From positions 372,001-436,000 of the forward strand of contig OZ252242.1 of NCBI GenBank assembly GCA_965249595.1: 64,000 bases of DNA, written 5' to 3'. Numbering within the stretch: position 1 is the stretch's first letter; each line of letters begins with the position of its first letter. The notes under the pieces are model-generated. The model was given only the letters and a program-made list of their open reading frames with translations. It ran no database searches and was not told where the DNA came from. This document shows positions 33,259 through 42,499 of the stretch, in pieces. Position numbers and translations under genes: made by a program. The DNA comes from VXNJ01 sp965249595 (GTDB lineage Bacteria > Chloroflexota > UBA11872 > VXNJ01).

Positions 33259-34749
33259 TTACCGCGTCCGGCTGGTCTGCCTGACCTGGTAATTCGGCGC
33301 TTCCTTGGTGATGAGCACGTCGTGCGGGTGGCTCTCTTCCAGGCCGGCTGGGGACATCGTCAGGAATCGAGCCCCGCTCTTTAGATCGGGGACTGTCGCC
33401 GCTCCGCAGTAACCCATCGCCTGACGCAATCCACCGGTCAATTGGGAAACGGTTATCGATAGCGCGCCACGGTAGGGAATCTGGGCCTCTATTCCTTCGG
33501 CCACCAGCTTCTGATCGGTTCGCCCATCGTCCTGGGCGTAGCGGTCTTTGCTGTAGCCGCGGGCCCGCATCGCACCGATAGAGCCCATGCCGCGGTAGTC
33601 CTTGTAGCGCTCACCGTGGGTTAGAACAATTTCGCCCGGGCTTTCGTCGGTACCGGCAAAGAGACTTCCGATCATGACCGCATCGGCGCCAGCGGCAATG
33701 GCTTTGGCGATATCGCCCGAATAGCGAATACCGCCATCGGCGATCAAGCCAACGCCGTGTTCCGACGTCACCTTGGCCACTTCGTTTATTGCCGTAATCT
33801 GCGGTACGCCGACGCCGGCCACAACCCGCGTGGTGCAGATTGCCGACGGGCCGACTCCGACACGTACACAGTCTGCTCCAGCCGCCACCAAATCGGCGGC
33901 CCCGGCCGCGGTGGCCACATTGCCGGCGATGATGCTAACGTCGACATTTGCCTTGAGCCAGGCCGTCATTTCAAGTACCCGGCGGCTGTGGCCATGGGCA
34001 GTGTCGCAAACGATGACGTCAACGCCGCCTTCAGTGACCGCGATTGCCCTTTCGCGGGCTGAATCGTCAACGCCGATGGCCGCGGCCACCTGGAGCCGTC
34101 CGCGGTTGTCAAAGACCGCATTGGGGTATTGGCGGCGCTTGGATAGGTCCTTGACCGTGATCAAGCCGCGCAGATTGTTTTCATCATCGACCACCAGCAA
34201 CTTCTCCACCCGGTGGCGATGCAGGATTTCCTCGGCGTCCTCAAGCTGGGTTCCCACCGGAACGGTTACCAGGTTCTGCGAGGTCATCAAATCGCTCACC
34301 GGCGTGGAATCGTCGTTGCAGAACCGGATGTCTCGGTTGGTGAGTATTCCGCGCAGTTTGCCGTGCCCGTCGGTGATCGGGACCCCGGAGATTCGATAGC
34401 GGCTCATCAACGCGAGGGCGTCGGCCAGCAGGGCGTCCTCGCGCAGGGTGACCGGATTGGAGATCATGCCGGATTGGGATCGCTTTACGCGGTCCACTTC
34501 GGCCACCTGGTCATCAATTGACAGGTTGCGATGAATGACCCCCAGGCCGCCTTCACGGGCCATCGCAATCGCCATCTCAGATTCGGTGACGGTATCCATT
34601 GGCGACGAGATAAGAGGGACCGAGAGCTGCAGCGCGGCGGTCAGTTTGATTGAGATGTCCACTTCGGCCGGCAAAACGTCGGAGCGGGCCGGGACGAGCA
34701 GAACGTCATCAAACGTGTAGCCAGCGTCGATGAATTTTTCAGTTGGCAT
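33259..34749 (-). CDS. guaB: Inosine-5'-monophosphate dehydrogenase
   Basis: Converts IMP to XMP, the committed step of GMP synthesis; 496 residues. TIM-barrel halves flank a tandem CBS pair (about residues 95-205, ISGVPITDGHGKLRGILTNR and EKLLVVDDENNLRGLITVKD). The catalytic Cys loop is GVGPSAICTTRVVAGVGVPQ, followed by IADGGIRYSGDIAKAIAAGA and MIGSLFAGTDESPGE. The mobile flap RGYSKDRYAQDD is present. Stands alone with about 180 bases before it. Confidence 0.97.
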   Translation of the reverse strand: MPTEKFIDAGYTFDDVLLVPARSDVLPAEVDISIKLTAALQLSVPLISSPMDTVTESEMAIAMAREGGLGVIHRNLSIDDQVAEVDRVKRSQSGMISNPVTLREDALLADALALMSRYRISGVPITDGHGKLRGILTNRDIRFCNDDSTPVSDLMTSQNLVTVPVGTQLEDAEEILHRHRVEKLLVVDDENNLRGLITVKDLSKRRQYPNAVFDNRGRLQVAAAIGVDDSARERAIAVTEGGVDVIVCDTAHGHSRRVLEMTAWLKANVDVSIIAGNVATAAGAADLVAAGADCVRVGVGPSAICTTRVVAGVGVPQITAINEVAKVTSEHGVGLIADGGIRYSGDIAKAIAAGADAVMIGSLFAGTDESPGEIVLTHGERYKDYRGMGSIGAMRARGYSKDRYAQDDGRTDQKLVAEGIEAQIPYRGALSITVSQLTGGLRQAMGYCGAATVPDLKSGARFLTMSPAGLEESHPHDVLITKEAPNYQVRQTSRTR

Positions 34750-34931
34750 TTAGCGGCCCGTCCAGTGCGCGATTATGAACCGGTGCGGACGAATGCAGTG
34801 AGCGGCCGGCTGTGGCGGGCGACGAAGGTCGCGGGCCAATCAGGTTCGGCGAAATGGTTCGCTCAAATTCACCCACATTGCGAGAAAAACATGGTAATTG
34901 CAGTGTATAGAAATTGAGCAGCGCTCAGCGC

Positions 34932-35783
34932 TCAGAACGCCTGCAGCACGGCAACCCGATCGTGGTCGGCAAGGTCCGGAGCGACTCGCAAGCATATTAA
35001 TCTGTCACTTGAGCGACAGGTTTGTCGCACACGATCGGCCTGGTCGAACCCGATTTCCAGGATCACATAACCGCCGGGCTTGATGCGCAATTGGGAGAGC
35101 AGGCGGACGATGTCGCCAAAACCATCATCATCGGCCAAAAGCGCCGACCGCGGCTGGGCGAGCACTTCAGCCGCCAGGCCAGGCAGGTGCCTGGCGCGTA
35201 TATAGGGAAGGTTTGCCAGGACTATGTCGGGCGTTCCGGGCAAAGGGCGTTGCAGGTCGCCATGGTGGAAGCTAATGCGATCGGCAACTTTTGCCGCATT
35301 AGCGTTAGCGTGCGCCAGATTGAGGGCCCGGGCGGACAGGTCGCTCGCCTCAATCTGAGCGCCGAGGGCGTGGCGAGCCACGGCGATTGCGATTGCCCCG
35401 CTGCCGGTTCCAATCTCGTGGACCAGGCAGGATTTAGCGCTTTGGCCCCAGATCATATCGAGATTGCACGGGACATTTAACAATTCAAGAGCTATCTCAA
35501 CCAGCAGCTCGGACTCTGGTTTTGGAAGATAGACACCACATACGACGGCCAGTTCAATCCCGAAGAATTCGGTGCTGCCGGTCAGATAGGCGACCGGGTT
35601 TCCGACGGAGCGTTCTGAAACCAGTTCAAAAAACTTCTCGGCCCTGGATTCATCCAGGCCAGATTCCCGGCTGAGATGCAATCCGGCCGTGCTAATTCCG
35701 GTCACATGAGAGAGCAACAAGCCGGCATCGCGTCCGGCACCATCAATATTTGCGGCCGCCAGCGTGGCCTGGCCCTGCGCCAA
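34932..35783 (-). CDS. prmC: Peptide chain release factor N5-glutamine methyltransferase
   Basis: Methylates the Gln of the GGQ motif in release factors such as the RF1 encoded just upstream. 283 residues from TTG 35783; the frame continues six codons further up to CTG at 35801 (LTIAEA), which matches the usual PrmC N-terminus better, so the true start may be a rare codon overlapping prfA. Visible are VGNPVAYLTGSTEFFGIEL, LPKPESELLVEIAL (PRPETE variant), HEIGTGSGAIAIAVA (SAM motif I) and VLANLPYIRARHL, where the catalytic NPPY is NLPY. Confidence 0.88.
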   Translation of the reverse strand: MAQGQATLAAANIDGAGRDAGLLLSHVTGISTAGLHLSRESGLDESRAEKFFELVSERSVGNPVAYLTGSTEFFGIELAVVCGVYLPKPESELLVEIALELLNVPCNLDMIWGQSAKSCLVHEIGTGSGAIAIAVARHALGAQIEASDLSARALNLAHANANAAKVADRISFHHGDLQRPLPGTPDIVLANLPYIRARHLPGLAAEVLAQPRSALLADDDGFGDIVRLLSQLRIKPGGYVILEIGFDQADRVRQTCRSSDRLICLRVAPDLADHDRVAVLQAF

Positions 35784-35797
35784 CGCCTCGGCGATTG

Positions 35798-36880
35798 TCA
35801 GGTGGGCCCGCCGGCGCTTTGCTTTAGGCGTTCGGCGAGGTCGGCCCGCTCAAGTTCTTCCAGCAGATTGTCCAGTCGGCCATCCAGGATTCCGTCGAGC
35901 CCGTGCAGGGTGAATGAAATCCGATGGTCGGTAAGGCGATCCTGCGGGAAGTTGTAGGTTCGCATCTTGGCGCTCCTGTCGCCCGAACCAATCTGATCGC
36001 GGCGATCTGCTCCACGCTCGGCCAGCTGCCGCTCGCGCTCGCGGTCGAGGAGTCGTGAACGGAGGATGCGAAGGGCCTTGGCGCGGTTCTTATGCTGTGA
36101 CTTTTCGTCCTGCATCGATACCGTGATGCCGGTGGGCAAGTGGGTAATTCGTACCGCCGAATCGGTGGTGTTAACAGACTGACCGCCGTGTCCGGAAGAT
36201 CGAAAAACGTCGATCCGCAGCTCTTCCGGATCGATTTCGACCTCCACCTCGTCGGCCTCGGGCAGGACGGCAACCGAAGCGGCCGAAGTGTGGATGCGTC
36301 CGGACGATTCGGTGACCGGCACGCGTTGAACCCGATGGACCCCTCGTTCGAATTTGAGCCGTTGAAAGGCCCCATCGCCGCGAACCGCGACGATCGCTTC
36401 CTTTATCCCTCCGGTTTGCGAGAGGTTGAGCTCGAGCGGTTCAAAGGTGAGGCCCTGCCGCTCGGCGAATCGCTGGTACATCCGCAGGAGCTGATTGGCA
36501 AACAACGCGGCCTCCTCACCGCCGGTTCCGGCCCGGATTTCAACGATCACATCGCGATCGTCCATCGGGTCTCGCGGCGCCAGCAGCAAGGCCAATGCCT
36601 CGGACAACGAGATGCGTTCGGCCGCCAGTTCCTCGTTTTCAAGCGTCGCCAGTTCCCTGATCTCGGGTTCCTGGTCACGGGCGGTAAGTTCGCGGTTGCC
36701 TTCGATCTGAGCGTCGATATGCTCGATTCGGTCAATGAGCCTCAATTTCGCCGACAAATCAGCGTATTCGCGACCAAGGGCAGCCATTCGCGATTGCGAA
36801 CGGGCCGTCGCGGGGTCGGCCAGTTCGGATTCAATCTGGGCATGCCGAAGGCGCACGGCCTGTTGTTGCGTCTCCATCAC
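35798..36880 (-). CDS. prfA: Peptide chain release factor 1
   Basis: Reads UAA and UAG stop codons and triggers peptide release; 360 residues. The catalytic RSSGHGGQSVNTTDSAVRIT contains the GGQ motif (about residues 230-249). Family blocks EIRAGTGGEEAALFANQLLR and KFERGVHRVQRVPVTESSGR are intact. It overlaps the DUF1385 gene by four bases and is followed closely by prmC, the gene for its modifying enzyme. Confidence 0.97.
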   Translation of the reverse strand: MMETQQQAVRLRHAQIESELADPATARSQSRMAALGREYADLSAKLRLIDRIEHIDAQIEGNRELTARDQEPEIRELATLENEELAAERISLSEALALLLAPRDPMDDRDVIVEIRAGTGGEEAALFANQLLRMYQRFAERQGLTFEPLELNLSQTGGIKEAIVAVRGDGAFQRLKFERGVHRVQRVPVTESSGRIHTSAASVAVLPEADEVEVEIDPEELRIDVFRSSGHGGQSVNTTDSAVRITHLPTGITVSMQDEKSQHKNRAKALRILRSRLLDRERERQLAERGADRRDQIGSGDRSAKMRTYNFPQDRLTDHRISFTLHGLDGILDGRLDNLLEELERADLAERLKQSAGGPT

Positions 36881-37878
36881 GCTGCCGCCTCGCCGGGCAA
36901 CCCGGAAACCCCGCCGGTTTCCAACCCACCGCTGTTGGTCACTAAATCCCGGTCTTGTCCGACCAAAACCTCCTCGATTGCGGCGATTGCCACCTCACAT
37001 TGCTCATCGTCAGGCTCACGCGTGGTCAAACCCTGTAGCCAGTAGCCGGGCAATGTAAGCACCCGCGCCCAGGCCTGTTCGCGGTGGTTGGCCAGCAGTC
37101 GGATCAATTCAAAGCCGATTCCGGCGGCAAACGGGATGATCACTATCCGGGAAGTCAATCGGATCCATAGTTCCGGTCGGCCCAGCAAGGCGAAGCCGAC
37201 TATCGAGATAACAACTACCAGAAGTAGAAAACTGGTGCCGCAGCGGGGGTGCAGAAGGCTCTGCCGCTGGACGTTGCTGGGAATTAGCTCAAGGCCGGCC
37301 TCGACCGCGTTTACGGTCTTGTGCTCGGCGCCGTGATACTGCAGGGTTCGGTAGATGTCGGGTAGCAGGCTGATTGCGGCCAGATATCCCACCACCACGC
37401 TTACCCTAATTAACCCTTCCACGATGTTGCTAAGTAGGTCAGATTCAATCCAGCGATCGGTCAGCGCGGTCAGCCCCAACGGGACCAGGAAGAAGAGAAC
37501 CACACCCAGCGCCAGGCCAAAACCCATCATCAGCGGGATCCAGGCGCCGCCGTCATCACCTGGTTCGCCGGGTTGGCCCTGCTCGTCTTCCAGCGTCGCC
37601 CTGGCCGAGAACGCCAGTGAGCGAGCGCCGAGATTGAAGACATCCCAGAGCACAAATGTCCCACGCAGTACCGGAATTCTTCGCACCGCCTCGGCCAGGC
37701 GGCCAGGTTCCACAGCCGCCGAATCTATAACAATGGATCCGTCGGCTCGGCGGACGGCGGTAGCCGCGCGGTCGCGGCTACGCATCATCACGCCTTCAAT
37801 GACAGCCTGACCGCCGTAAACGGTGCTGCCAATCCCGGTCGCGCCAGCGTCGCTAGGCGCCGTGGCGGTCTCGGTCAT
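36877..37878 (-). CDS. DUF1385 family membrane protein
   Basis: 333 residues. Family marks are VYGGQAVIEGVMMRSRDRAA at the N-terminus, LQYHGAEHKTVNAVEAG (about residues 195-211) and HPRCGTSFLLLVVVISIVGF. Four hydrophobic helices are visible. Function is unknown; DUF1385 proteins commonly neighbour rpmE and prfA in Firmicutes and Chloroflexota, as here, where it lies 53 bases after rpmE and overlaps prfA by four bases. Confidence 0.92.
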   Translation of the reverse strand: MTETATAPSDAGATGIGSTVYGGQAVIEGVMMRSRDRAATAVRRADGSIVIDSAAVEPGRLAEAVRRIPVLRGTFVLWDVFNLGARSLAFSARATLEDEQGQPGEPGDDGGAWIPLMMGFGLALGVVLFFLVPLGLTALTDRWIESDLLSNIVEGLIRVSVVVGYLAAISLLPDIYRTLQYHGAEHKTVNAVEAGLELIPSNVQRQSLLHPRCGTSFLLLVVVISIVGFALLGRPELWIRLTSRIVIIPFAAGIGFELIRLLANHREQAWARVLTLPGYWLQGLTTREPDDEQCEVAIAAIEEVLVGQDRDLVTNSGGLETGGVSGLPGEAAA

Positions 37879-37931
37879 AGGGGCTTCTTGGGCGACATCG
37901 GGTCGCCGCCGGATCGGTCCGGTTGGGTCGC

Positions 37932-38174
37932 CTAGTCAGATTCGACTGCAACTTCAACAGCGGCCTCGGGTGCTCGCTGTTTCTTTTGACGCTGGAGGAA
38001 TCGGTCAACCTGCCCCTGGGTGTCAATTAGCTTCTGAGTGCCGGTGAAGAACGGGTGGCAATTCGAACAGATGTCGACTTGCAATCGCTCAACGACCGAA
38101 CGGGTGGCGAATGAATTGCCACAGCTGCAAGTTACGTGGGTGTCGTAAAGCTGTGGGTGGATGCCGGTTTTCAT
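37932..38174 (-). CDS. rpmE: 50S ribosomal protein L31
   Basis: 80 residues, the zinc-binding (C+) form: Cys pairs in VTCSCGNSFATRS and DICSNCHPFFTGTQKLIDTQ. The N-terminus MKTGIHPQLYDTHVTCSC is typical. The C-terminal 20 residues are a charged extension (QRKKQRAPEAAVEVAVESD). First gene of rpmE-DUF1385-prfA-prmC. Confidence 0.96.
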   Translation of the reverse strand: MKTGIHPQLYDTHVTCSCGNSFATRSVVERLQVDICSNCHPFFTGTQKLIDTQGQVDRFLQRQKKQRAPEAAVEVAVESD

Positions 38175-38740
38175 CGTTTTGTATCTACTAATAATCTGTG
38201 CCTTCTCACGGGCCGAGCGATTCTATTTGACGTTCGCGCCCAATTCGAGCGCCACGATCGGCAGGTTAATCCTCCGATACCCATAGTGAGCCCCAGCCGC
38301 CAGCGGTTCGTCAATAACGAGCTCGCAATATCGGCGCTTCGGCCCCGGCATGAAAATATCGCTCGGTGCGCAGTGCGCCAACGGGACGATTGGGATTTTG
38401 ACCGCAATCCCAATCCATCAGGGGTTTGTAACCGTGGAATCTTCGAATTCGTGGCCACTCCGCGGCGCGCGGAAACGTCTCGATTGCCCGATCTCCGGCA
38501 TTGCAAACAAGCGCAAGCGCGACGAGTCCGGATTTAATGGCACTCAACGCGAATTTAAGCCATTTGTTGGCGCACGATATCGAGGGCGATTTGATCCCTA
38601 TTGGCGTCGTCAATCCATATTTTTGGCCACGTCAAAATCGATCTGGGCCCTGATCCGACACTGGGGGCCAATGCATCACCGTTTTGCGCCGCGAACCGAT
38701 CCTGCCGCGGCGCTAACCCGGCGCTTTACGCGGCGGAGCC
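38175..38740. other. Intergenic region without recognised gene
   Basis: 566 bases between rpmE and the MraY/WecA-family gene, both on the minus strand. Several short overlapping frames exist on both strands but none has a recognisable sequence, ribosome site or family motif. The rpmE promoter must lie in the left part. No tRNA-like fold or strong hairpin was noticed. Confidence 0.4.
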
Positions 38741-39742
38741 TCAATCGCGAATGCGGACGCGCCTGGCGGCGACGTAGAGAATACCCGCAGTCACGGCTGC
38801 CAGGACGCCGATCGCTGCAAGTTTGCCGGTTCGCTCAATTAGCAGCGCGCTGGTCCCGAACGCGCCGCAGAGCGCAACATAGATGGCCGTTACCTGCCAG
38901 CGGGCCAGACCAGCATCGAGTAGGCGATGGTGGAGATGGCCGGTGTCGCGGGACATGATGCCGTGACCGCTGATCCAACGACGGACCATCGTAAAAGCGG
39001 CGTCCAGAATCGGAATTCCCAAAACCAACAGAGCGGTCCCGATCTTGGCCTGACCCAGAACGGCCAACGAGCCAATGAGGAAGCCAAGCAGATTCGAGCC
39101 CGAATCGCCGAGGAATAACCGGGCCCGGTAGGCATTAAAAGGGAGAAACCCAAAAATCGCGCCGGCCAACACCATCCCGAAAAGAACGAGCGAGAACGCC
39201 TCCAGGCGGGCTGAAAGTATGGCCATCACCAAGGCCGCCACCAATACCACTCCGGGGGCTAGGCCATCGAGACCATCAAGCAGGTTGATGGCGTTCATCA
39301 TACCGACCAACCAGAAGACCGTGAGCACTCCGCCGGCTAGGACTCCCAATTCAATGACCCCGCCAAAAGGGTTGCTCACGAATGAAATCTGAACGCCAAC
39401 CGCAAGTGCCAGTAGTGCAACCGCGGTTTGGCCGGCCAGTTTGTGCCAGGGCGCTAGGCCTTTGATGTCGTCTGCCAACCCGATGGCCGTAATGAACACG
39501 GCACAAATCGCCAGGCCGGCGAACTGCCCGGAGTTTTCAGAAGTCAATATGAGAACAAGAAGAAACGCCGGCAGGATTGCCGGTCCGCCGAGGCGCACGG
39601 CGGGTCGAAGGTGCGTTCGCCCCTCGCCGGGCAGGTCGCAGATTCGCAAGTGTTTCCCGATTCGCAACGCAGCAATCGACCCGGCGACCGCGATTGCCGC
39701 GGCCGCGGCAAAAGAGATAGGGCCAGCGAAGCTCAATTCCAA
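38741..39742 (-). CDS. MraY/WecA-family polyprenyl-phosphate sugar-1-phosphate transferase
   Basis: Membrane enzyme moving a sugar-1-phosphate from a UDP-sugar to undecaprenyl phosphate, starting cell-wall polymer or surface glycan synthesis. 333 residues with about ten helices. Visible are CDLPGEGRTHLRPAVRLGGP, NAINLLDGLDGLAPGVVLVA (catalytic Asp region), FLGDSGSNLLGFLIG and the RDTGHLHHRLLDAG His motif. The last resembles WecA/TagO more than MraY, so a GlcNAc-1-P or related transferase is favoured. Confidence 0.88.
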   Translation of the reverse strand: MELSFAGPISFAAAAAIAVAGSIAALRIGKHLRICDLPGEGRTHLRPAVRLGGPAILPAFLLVLILTSENSGQFAGLAICAVFITAIGLADDIKGLAPWHKLAGQTAVALLALAVGVQISFVSNPFGGVIELGVLAGGVLTVFWLVGMMNAINLLDGLDGLAPGVVLVAALVMAILSARLEAFSLVLFGMVLAGAIFGFLPFNAYRARLFLGDSGSNLLGFLIGSLAVLGQAKIGTALLVLGIPILDAAFTMVRRWISGHGIMSRDTGHLHHRLLDAGLARWQVTAIYVALCGAFGTSALLIERTGKLAAIGVLAAVTAGILYVAARRVRIRD

Positions 39743-39891
39743 GGCGAATCCTGTGTTTGCAATCTGATGCGTCTATCTTCATAGAATCGTCGCAAATCAA
39801 TTCGCCCCGACCATCAAGGCTTGCTGCACGGTGCCGGTTGCCAGGCCGTGGTCGATTGGCCAATCCGCTACATCTACCAGAACGGATTCAA

Positions 39892-40113
39892 ATGTCGCAA
39901 GTCAAGCTCGAGAGCAAAGAATCGTTTGAGGCGGGACTGCGGCGTTTCAACAAGCGCGTGCAGCAGCACGGCATCCTGACCGAATCACGCCGCCGCAAGT
40001 ACTTCGAGAAGCCGAGCGTTCGCCGGAAAAAGAAACAAGCTGCGCGTGCGCGCAAAGCCCGCCGCGCAACGATCAAAGCCGCGCGAATCGCAAACTCCGA
40101 GTACGCGTTTTAA
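39892..40113 (+). CDS. rpsU: 30S ribosomal protein S21
   Basis: 73 residues from ATG 39892; a longer open frame upstream has no conserved content. Family signature: KESFEAGLRRFNKRVQQHGI, then RRRKYFEKPSVRRKKKQAAR, followed by an Arg/Lys/Ala-rich tail slightly longer than the enterobacterial form. Single plus-strand gene divergent from the MraY/WecA-family gene, with a 149-base gap for promoters. Confidence 0.94.
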   Translation: MSQVKLESKESFEAGLRRFNKRVQQHGILTESRRRKYFEKPSVRRKKKQAARARKARRATIKAARIANSEYAF

Positions 40114-40362
40114 GCAACCGATCGCGTCGAAGTTCCAGGCTCGAACGATCGCCAACCGGTGGAGAAAGCGGAGACAGGCCAAAAAGGGCTAACGACCCGA
40201 CGCTGCGCGTGCAAATAACGCCCAGTGATATAGCAGGGTTAACATATACGACATTAGATGTCGCGAAATCGAAGACTTCTCGCGCATAGCGGGATTCGTC
40301 TCGCCTATAAATCGCATCAACAGGCCCGCCTGTCCGGCGTGCCGCAACAAGTGGAGGTCATC

Positions 40363-42219
40363 TTGACTTTTTCCAATCGGATTCCTCTGGCGGGCGCCAT
40401 ACCTGTATTGGTTGTGCTCGCATTAGCGGCCATGGTGGCCGTGATCGCGCTGGGGGCGCCGCAGCGCGCATCCGCTGCCGCGGACAACAAGACCTGCGAC
40501 ATCTCGCCGGTCATTCTCGACATGCTGCTAGATCGTTACGGCATGAACGCAAATGACTGCGACACGCTTGACCTAGATGGCACGGTCACTCCAGCACTTG
40601 AGTTGAACACTGACGACCACGCCGCTGACACCTGGGATTTCTCCGGTCAGGGTTTGACTTCGTTCGAAATCACCGAAGACGACAAAGACGCGCTCGTGGC
40701 CTTGTCGACCGGTGGCTCGGTAGCGAACCCCGACGCCGTTGAAGACGGTGTCAATTACATCGATTTGACCGGCAACCCGCTTACCATAGACGATGTCTCA
40801 TTGGCGAATATTCCATCTCGAGTTGCGCTCAAGATTTCTGCCGACTCGAACGTTGCTGGATTCCAGGTTGATGAATCCACGATCACTGAAGGTTCCGCCG
40901 GTTACGTCGGCGTGGCAATTCCGGGTCAGCGCGCCAAGGACGAAGATGACATGGATGTCCAGCAAACGGTCTTTTTGAAGGTAACCGTTACAGGCGGCGA
41001 CATTGCTAAACCCCTCAACGCCGCCATTGCAGCCGATGTCACAGGATCAACGGTCATTGGGTTGGTGGACTTCGGTACCTCAGACGATGCCAGTGCGACC
41101 CGTGAACTCGAAGTTAACTCCGAGAACGAGAACGTCATTTTCTACTTCCCGATCAAGGCGAATAAGGACAACACCAACGAGGAAGAATGGGGTTTCAGCC
41201 TTGAGATTGATGAGACAGTACGCGACGATGTCATTGGCGGATCTGGTACTGACGCGGATGACCGTTCCGCTGCAGCGATCCTTGAAAACCTAACGGCAGG
41301 TGGCGAACTCGACTTCGACGAGATCGAAATTAACGTACTCGACGCCGACGCCCCGGTGAACGGTGATAACGAACGTAGCGAAGACGTAGTCGCAGCAATC
41401 GTTGACGAGGTGGATGGCACAGATGGTGAAGGCGCCGGAATCGCCGATGAGTTGTACGGCGGACACATCGACTTTGACGACCTGACTCTCAGGGACCTTG
41501 GAGCCATTGAAAACTTGACGGTTGTCGACACCGACGGCGATGATGAACCGCTAGAATCCTTGCTCGCAGGCGACTTTGAGGGACTTAGCGGACTTGACAC
41601 CCTTCGCTTGGTGGGTGCGGGCACACTCCCGTCTGGCATTTTTGCCGGCGTCGGCGGGCACAAAAACAACACTGCCGTGGAGATTACGTTCGCTGCCAAC
41701 GAGACCAACGACGATGACATAGAAAAAGTCGGCAACTACAAACCAAGTACTCTGCCGGCGCATATTTTCGCCGACCAAGAGAAGAAGCAAGTTATCGTAT
41801 TGACCGATGACACGAATGACAAGAACAAAGGCACCACCAGCGGACTTGACGCCGGTCTTTACGGTGCCGCCGAAGAAGGTCATTTCTTCGTCATGACCAA
41901 TGCCGCAACGACCTGGTACGCGCTTGGCAACAAGGTCGTATTTGGTGACCCGGCCGCTGATGCCGAAGACGACATCCTAGCTTTCGCCACACCAGACATC
42001 ACCGACCGGGGCGGAGGAGTAAAGTCCGAATCCTCGAAGGTCGTCCGGTTCGCGGTTCCAGTCCCTGAAGACGACCCCGACAAAGACGGCGGACGAACCG
42101 ACTGGTTGTTCCTGTTCGGTGCCCCAAATGGTAATGTCGCGGACGCAGATCCAGCTCAATCGACCGACGCATCTGCGTTGATTGATATCGCCGTAGTCGA
42201 AATCACCGAGGACGACTAA
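40363..42219 (+). CDS. Secreted acidic leucine-rich-repeat-like surface protein
   Basis: About 618 residues from TTG 40363, which has GGAGGT four bases upstream and puts a clean signal peptide first (LAGAIPVLVVLALAAMVAVI, then cleavage near ASAA). Residues after it read like short leucine-rich repeats (CDTLDLDGTVTPALEL, WDFSGQGLTSFEITED, YIDLTGNPLTIDDVSLANIP) and again later (FEGLSGLDTLRLVGAGTLPS). The rest is very rich in Asp, Glu, Asn and Thr, with beta-type segments. It ends at an acidic VEITEDD. No anchor motif is seen. Likely a shed or cell-surface protein; role unknown. Confidence 0.72.
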   Translation: MTFSNRIPLAGAIPVLVVLALAAMVAVIALGAPQRASAAADNKTCDISPVILDMLLDRYGMNANDCDTLDLDGTVTPALELNTDDHAADTWDFSGQGLTSFEITEDDKDALVALSTGGSVANPDAVEDGVNYIDLTGNPLTIDDVSLANIPSRVALKISADSNVAGFQVDESTITEGSAGYVGVAIPGQRAKDEDDMDVQQTVFLKVTVTGGDIAKPLNAAIAADVTGSTVIGLVDFGTSDDASATRELEVNSENENVIFYFPIKANKDNTNEEEWGFSLEIDETVRDDVIGGSGTDADDRSAAAILENLTAGGELDFDEIEINVLDADAPVNGDNERSEDVVAAIVDEVDGTDGEGAGIADELYGGHIDFDDLTLRDLGAIENLTVVDTDGDDEPLESLLAGDFEGLSGLDTLRLVGAGTLPSGIFAGVGGHKNNTAVEITFAANETNDDDIEKVGNYKPSTLPAHIFADQEKKQVIVLTDDTNDKNKGTTSGLDAGLYGAAEEGHFFVMTNAATTWYALGNKVVFGDPAADAEDDILAFATPDITDRGGGVKSESSKVVRFAVPVPEDDPDKDGGRTDWLFLFGAPNGNVADADPAQSTDASALIDIAVVEITEDD

Positions 42220-42283
42220 GGGAATAAAGGCCCGAAGAACCAGGTGATCAACTAAATGGCTTATAAGCCAGGCAGCTGAAAAC

Positions 42284-42317
42284 ATGAGCGCCTCTCCTTA
42301 AACGGTGAGGCGCTCAT
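42284..42317. terminator. Stem-loop after the acidic surface protein gene
   Basis: ATGAGCGCCTC and its exact complement GAGGCGCTCAT are separated by 12 bases, with two more G-C pairs after one mismatch. It lies 65 bases after the surface-protein stop and before tRNA-Gln. A run of T does not follow, so termination is inferred. A smaller perfect palindrome TGGCTTATAAGCCA lies at about 42257-42270. Confidence 0.65.
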
Positions 42318-42399
42318 TCCGTATCAAGAGAAAACTTCAGGTGCAAGCTCACCCGCCAGGAGCTCGGAATCCTAATAATTTATCCCGCATCGCTAGTAG

Positions 42400-42470
42400 T
42401 GGGGCGTCGCCAAGCGGTAAGGCAGCGGCCTTTGGAGCCGCCATCGTTGGTTCGAATCCAACCGCCCCAG
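42400..42470 (+). tRNA. tRNA-Gln (anticodon UUG)
   Basis: A full cloverleaf can be drawn: acceptor TGGGGCG with CGCCCCA, D-arm GCC/GGC, anticodon stem GCGGC/GCCGC with loop CTTTGGA giving anticodon TTG, and T-stem GTTGG/CCAAC with loop TTCGAAT. The discriminator is G, as usual for Gln. CCA is not encoded. It starts 30 bases upstream of the ybeY frame. Confidence 0.96.
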
Positions 42471-42499
42471 CCTCAGATTGCCTCAGAAGCGAGGTTCAC

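Noticed and set aside
39757..39891. 45-residue N-terminal extension of S21
   Set aside because: S21 proteins start at the MSQVKLESKESF position; the extension is upstream non-coding DNA in frame.
42305..42499. Long N-terminal extension of YbeY
   Set aside because: It reads through tRNA-Gln and has no conserved residues.
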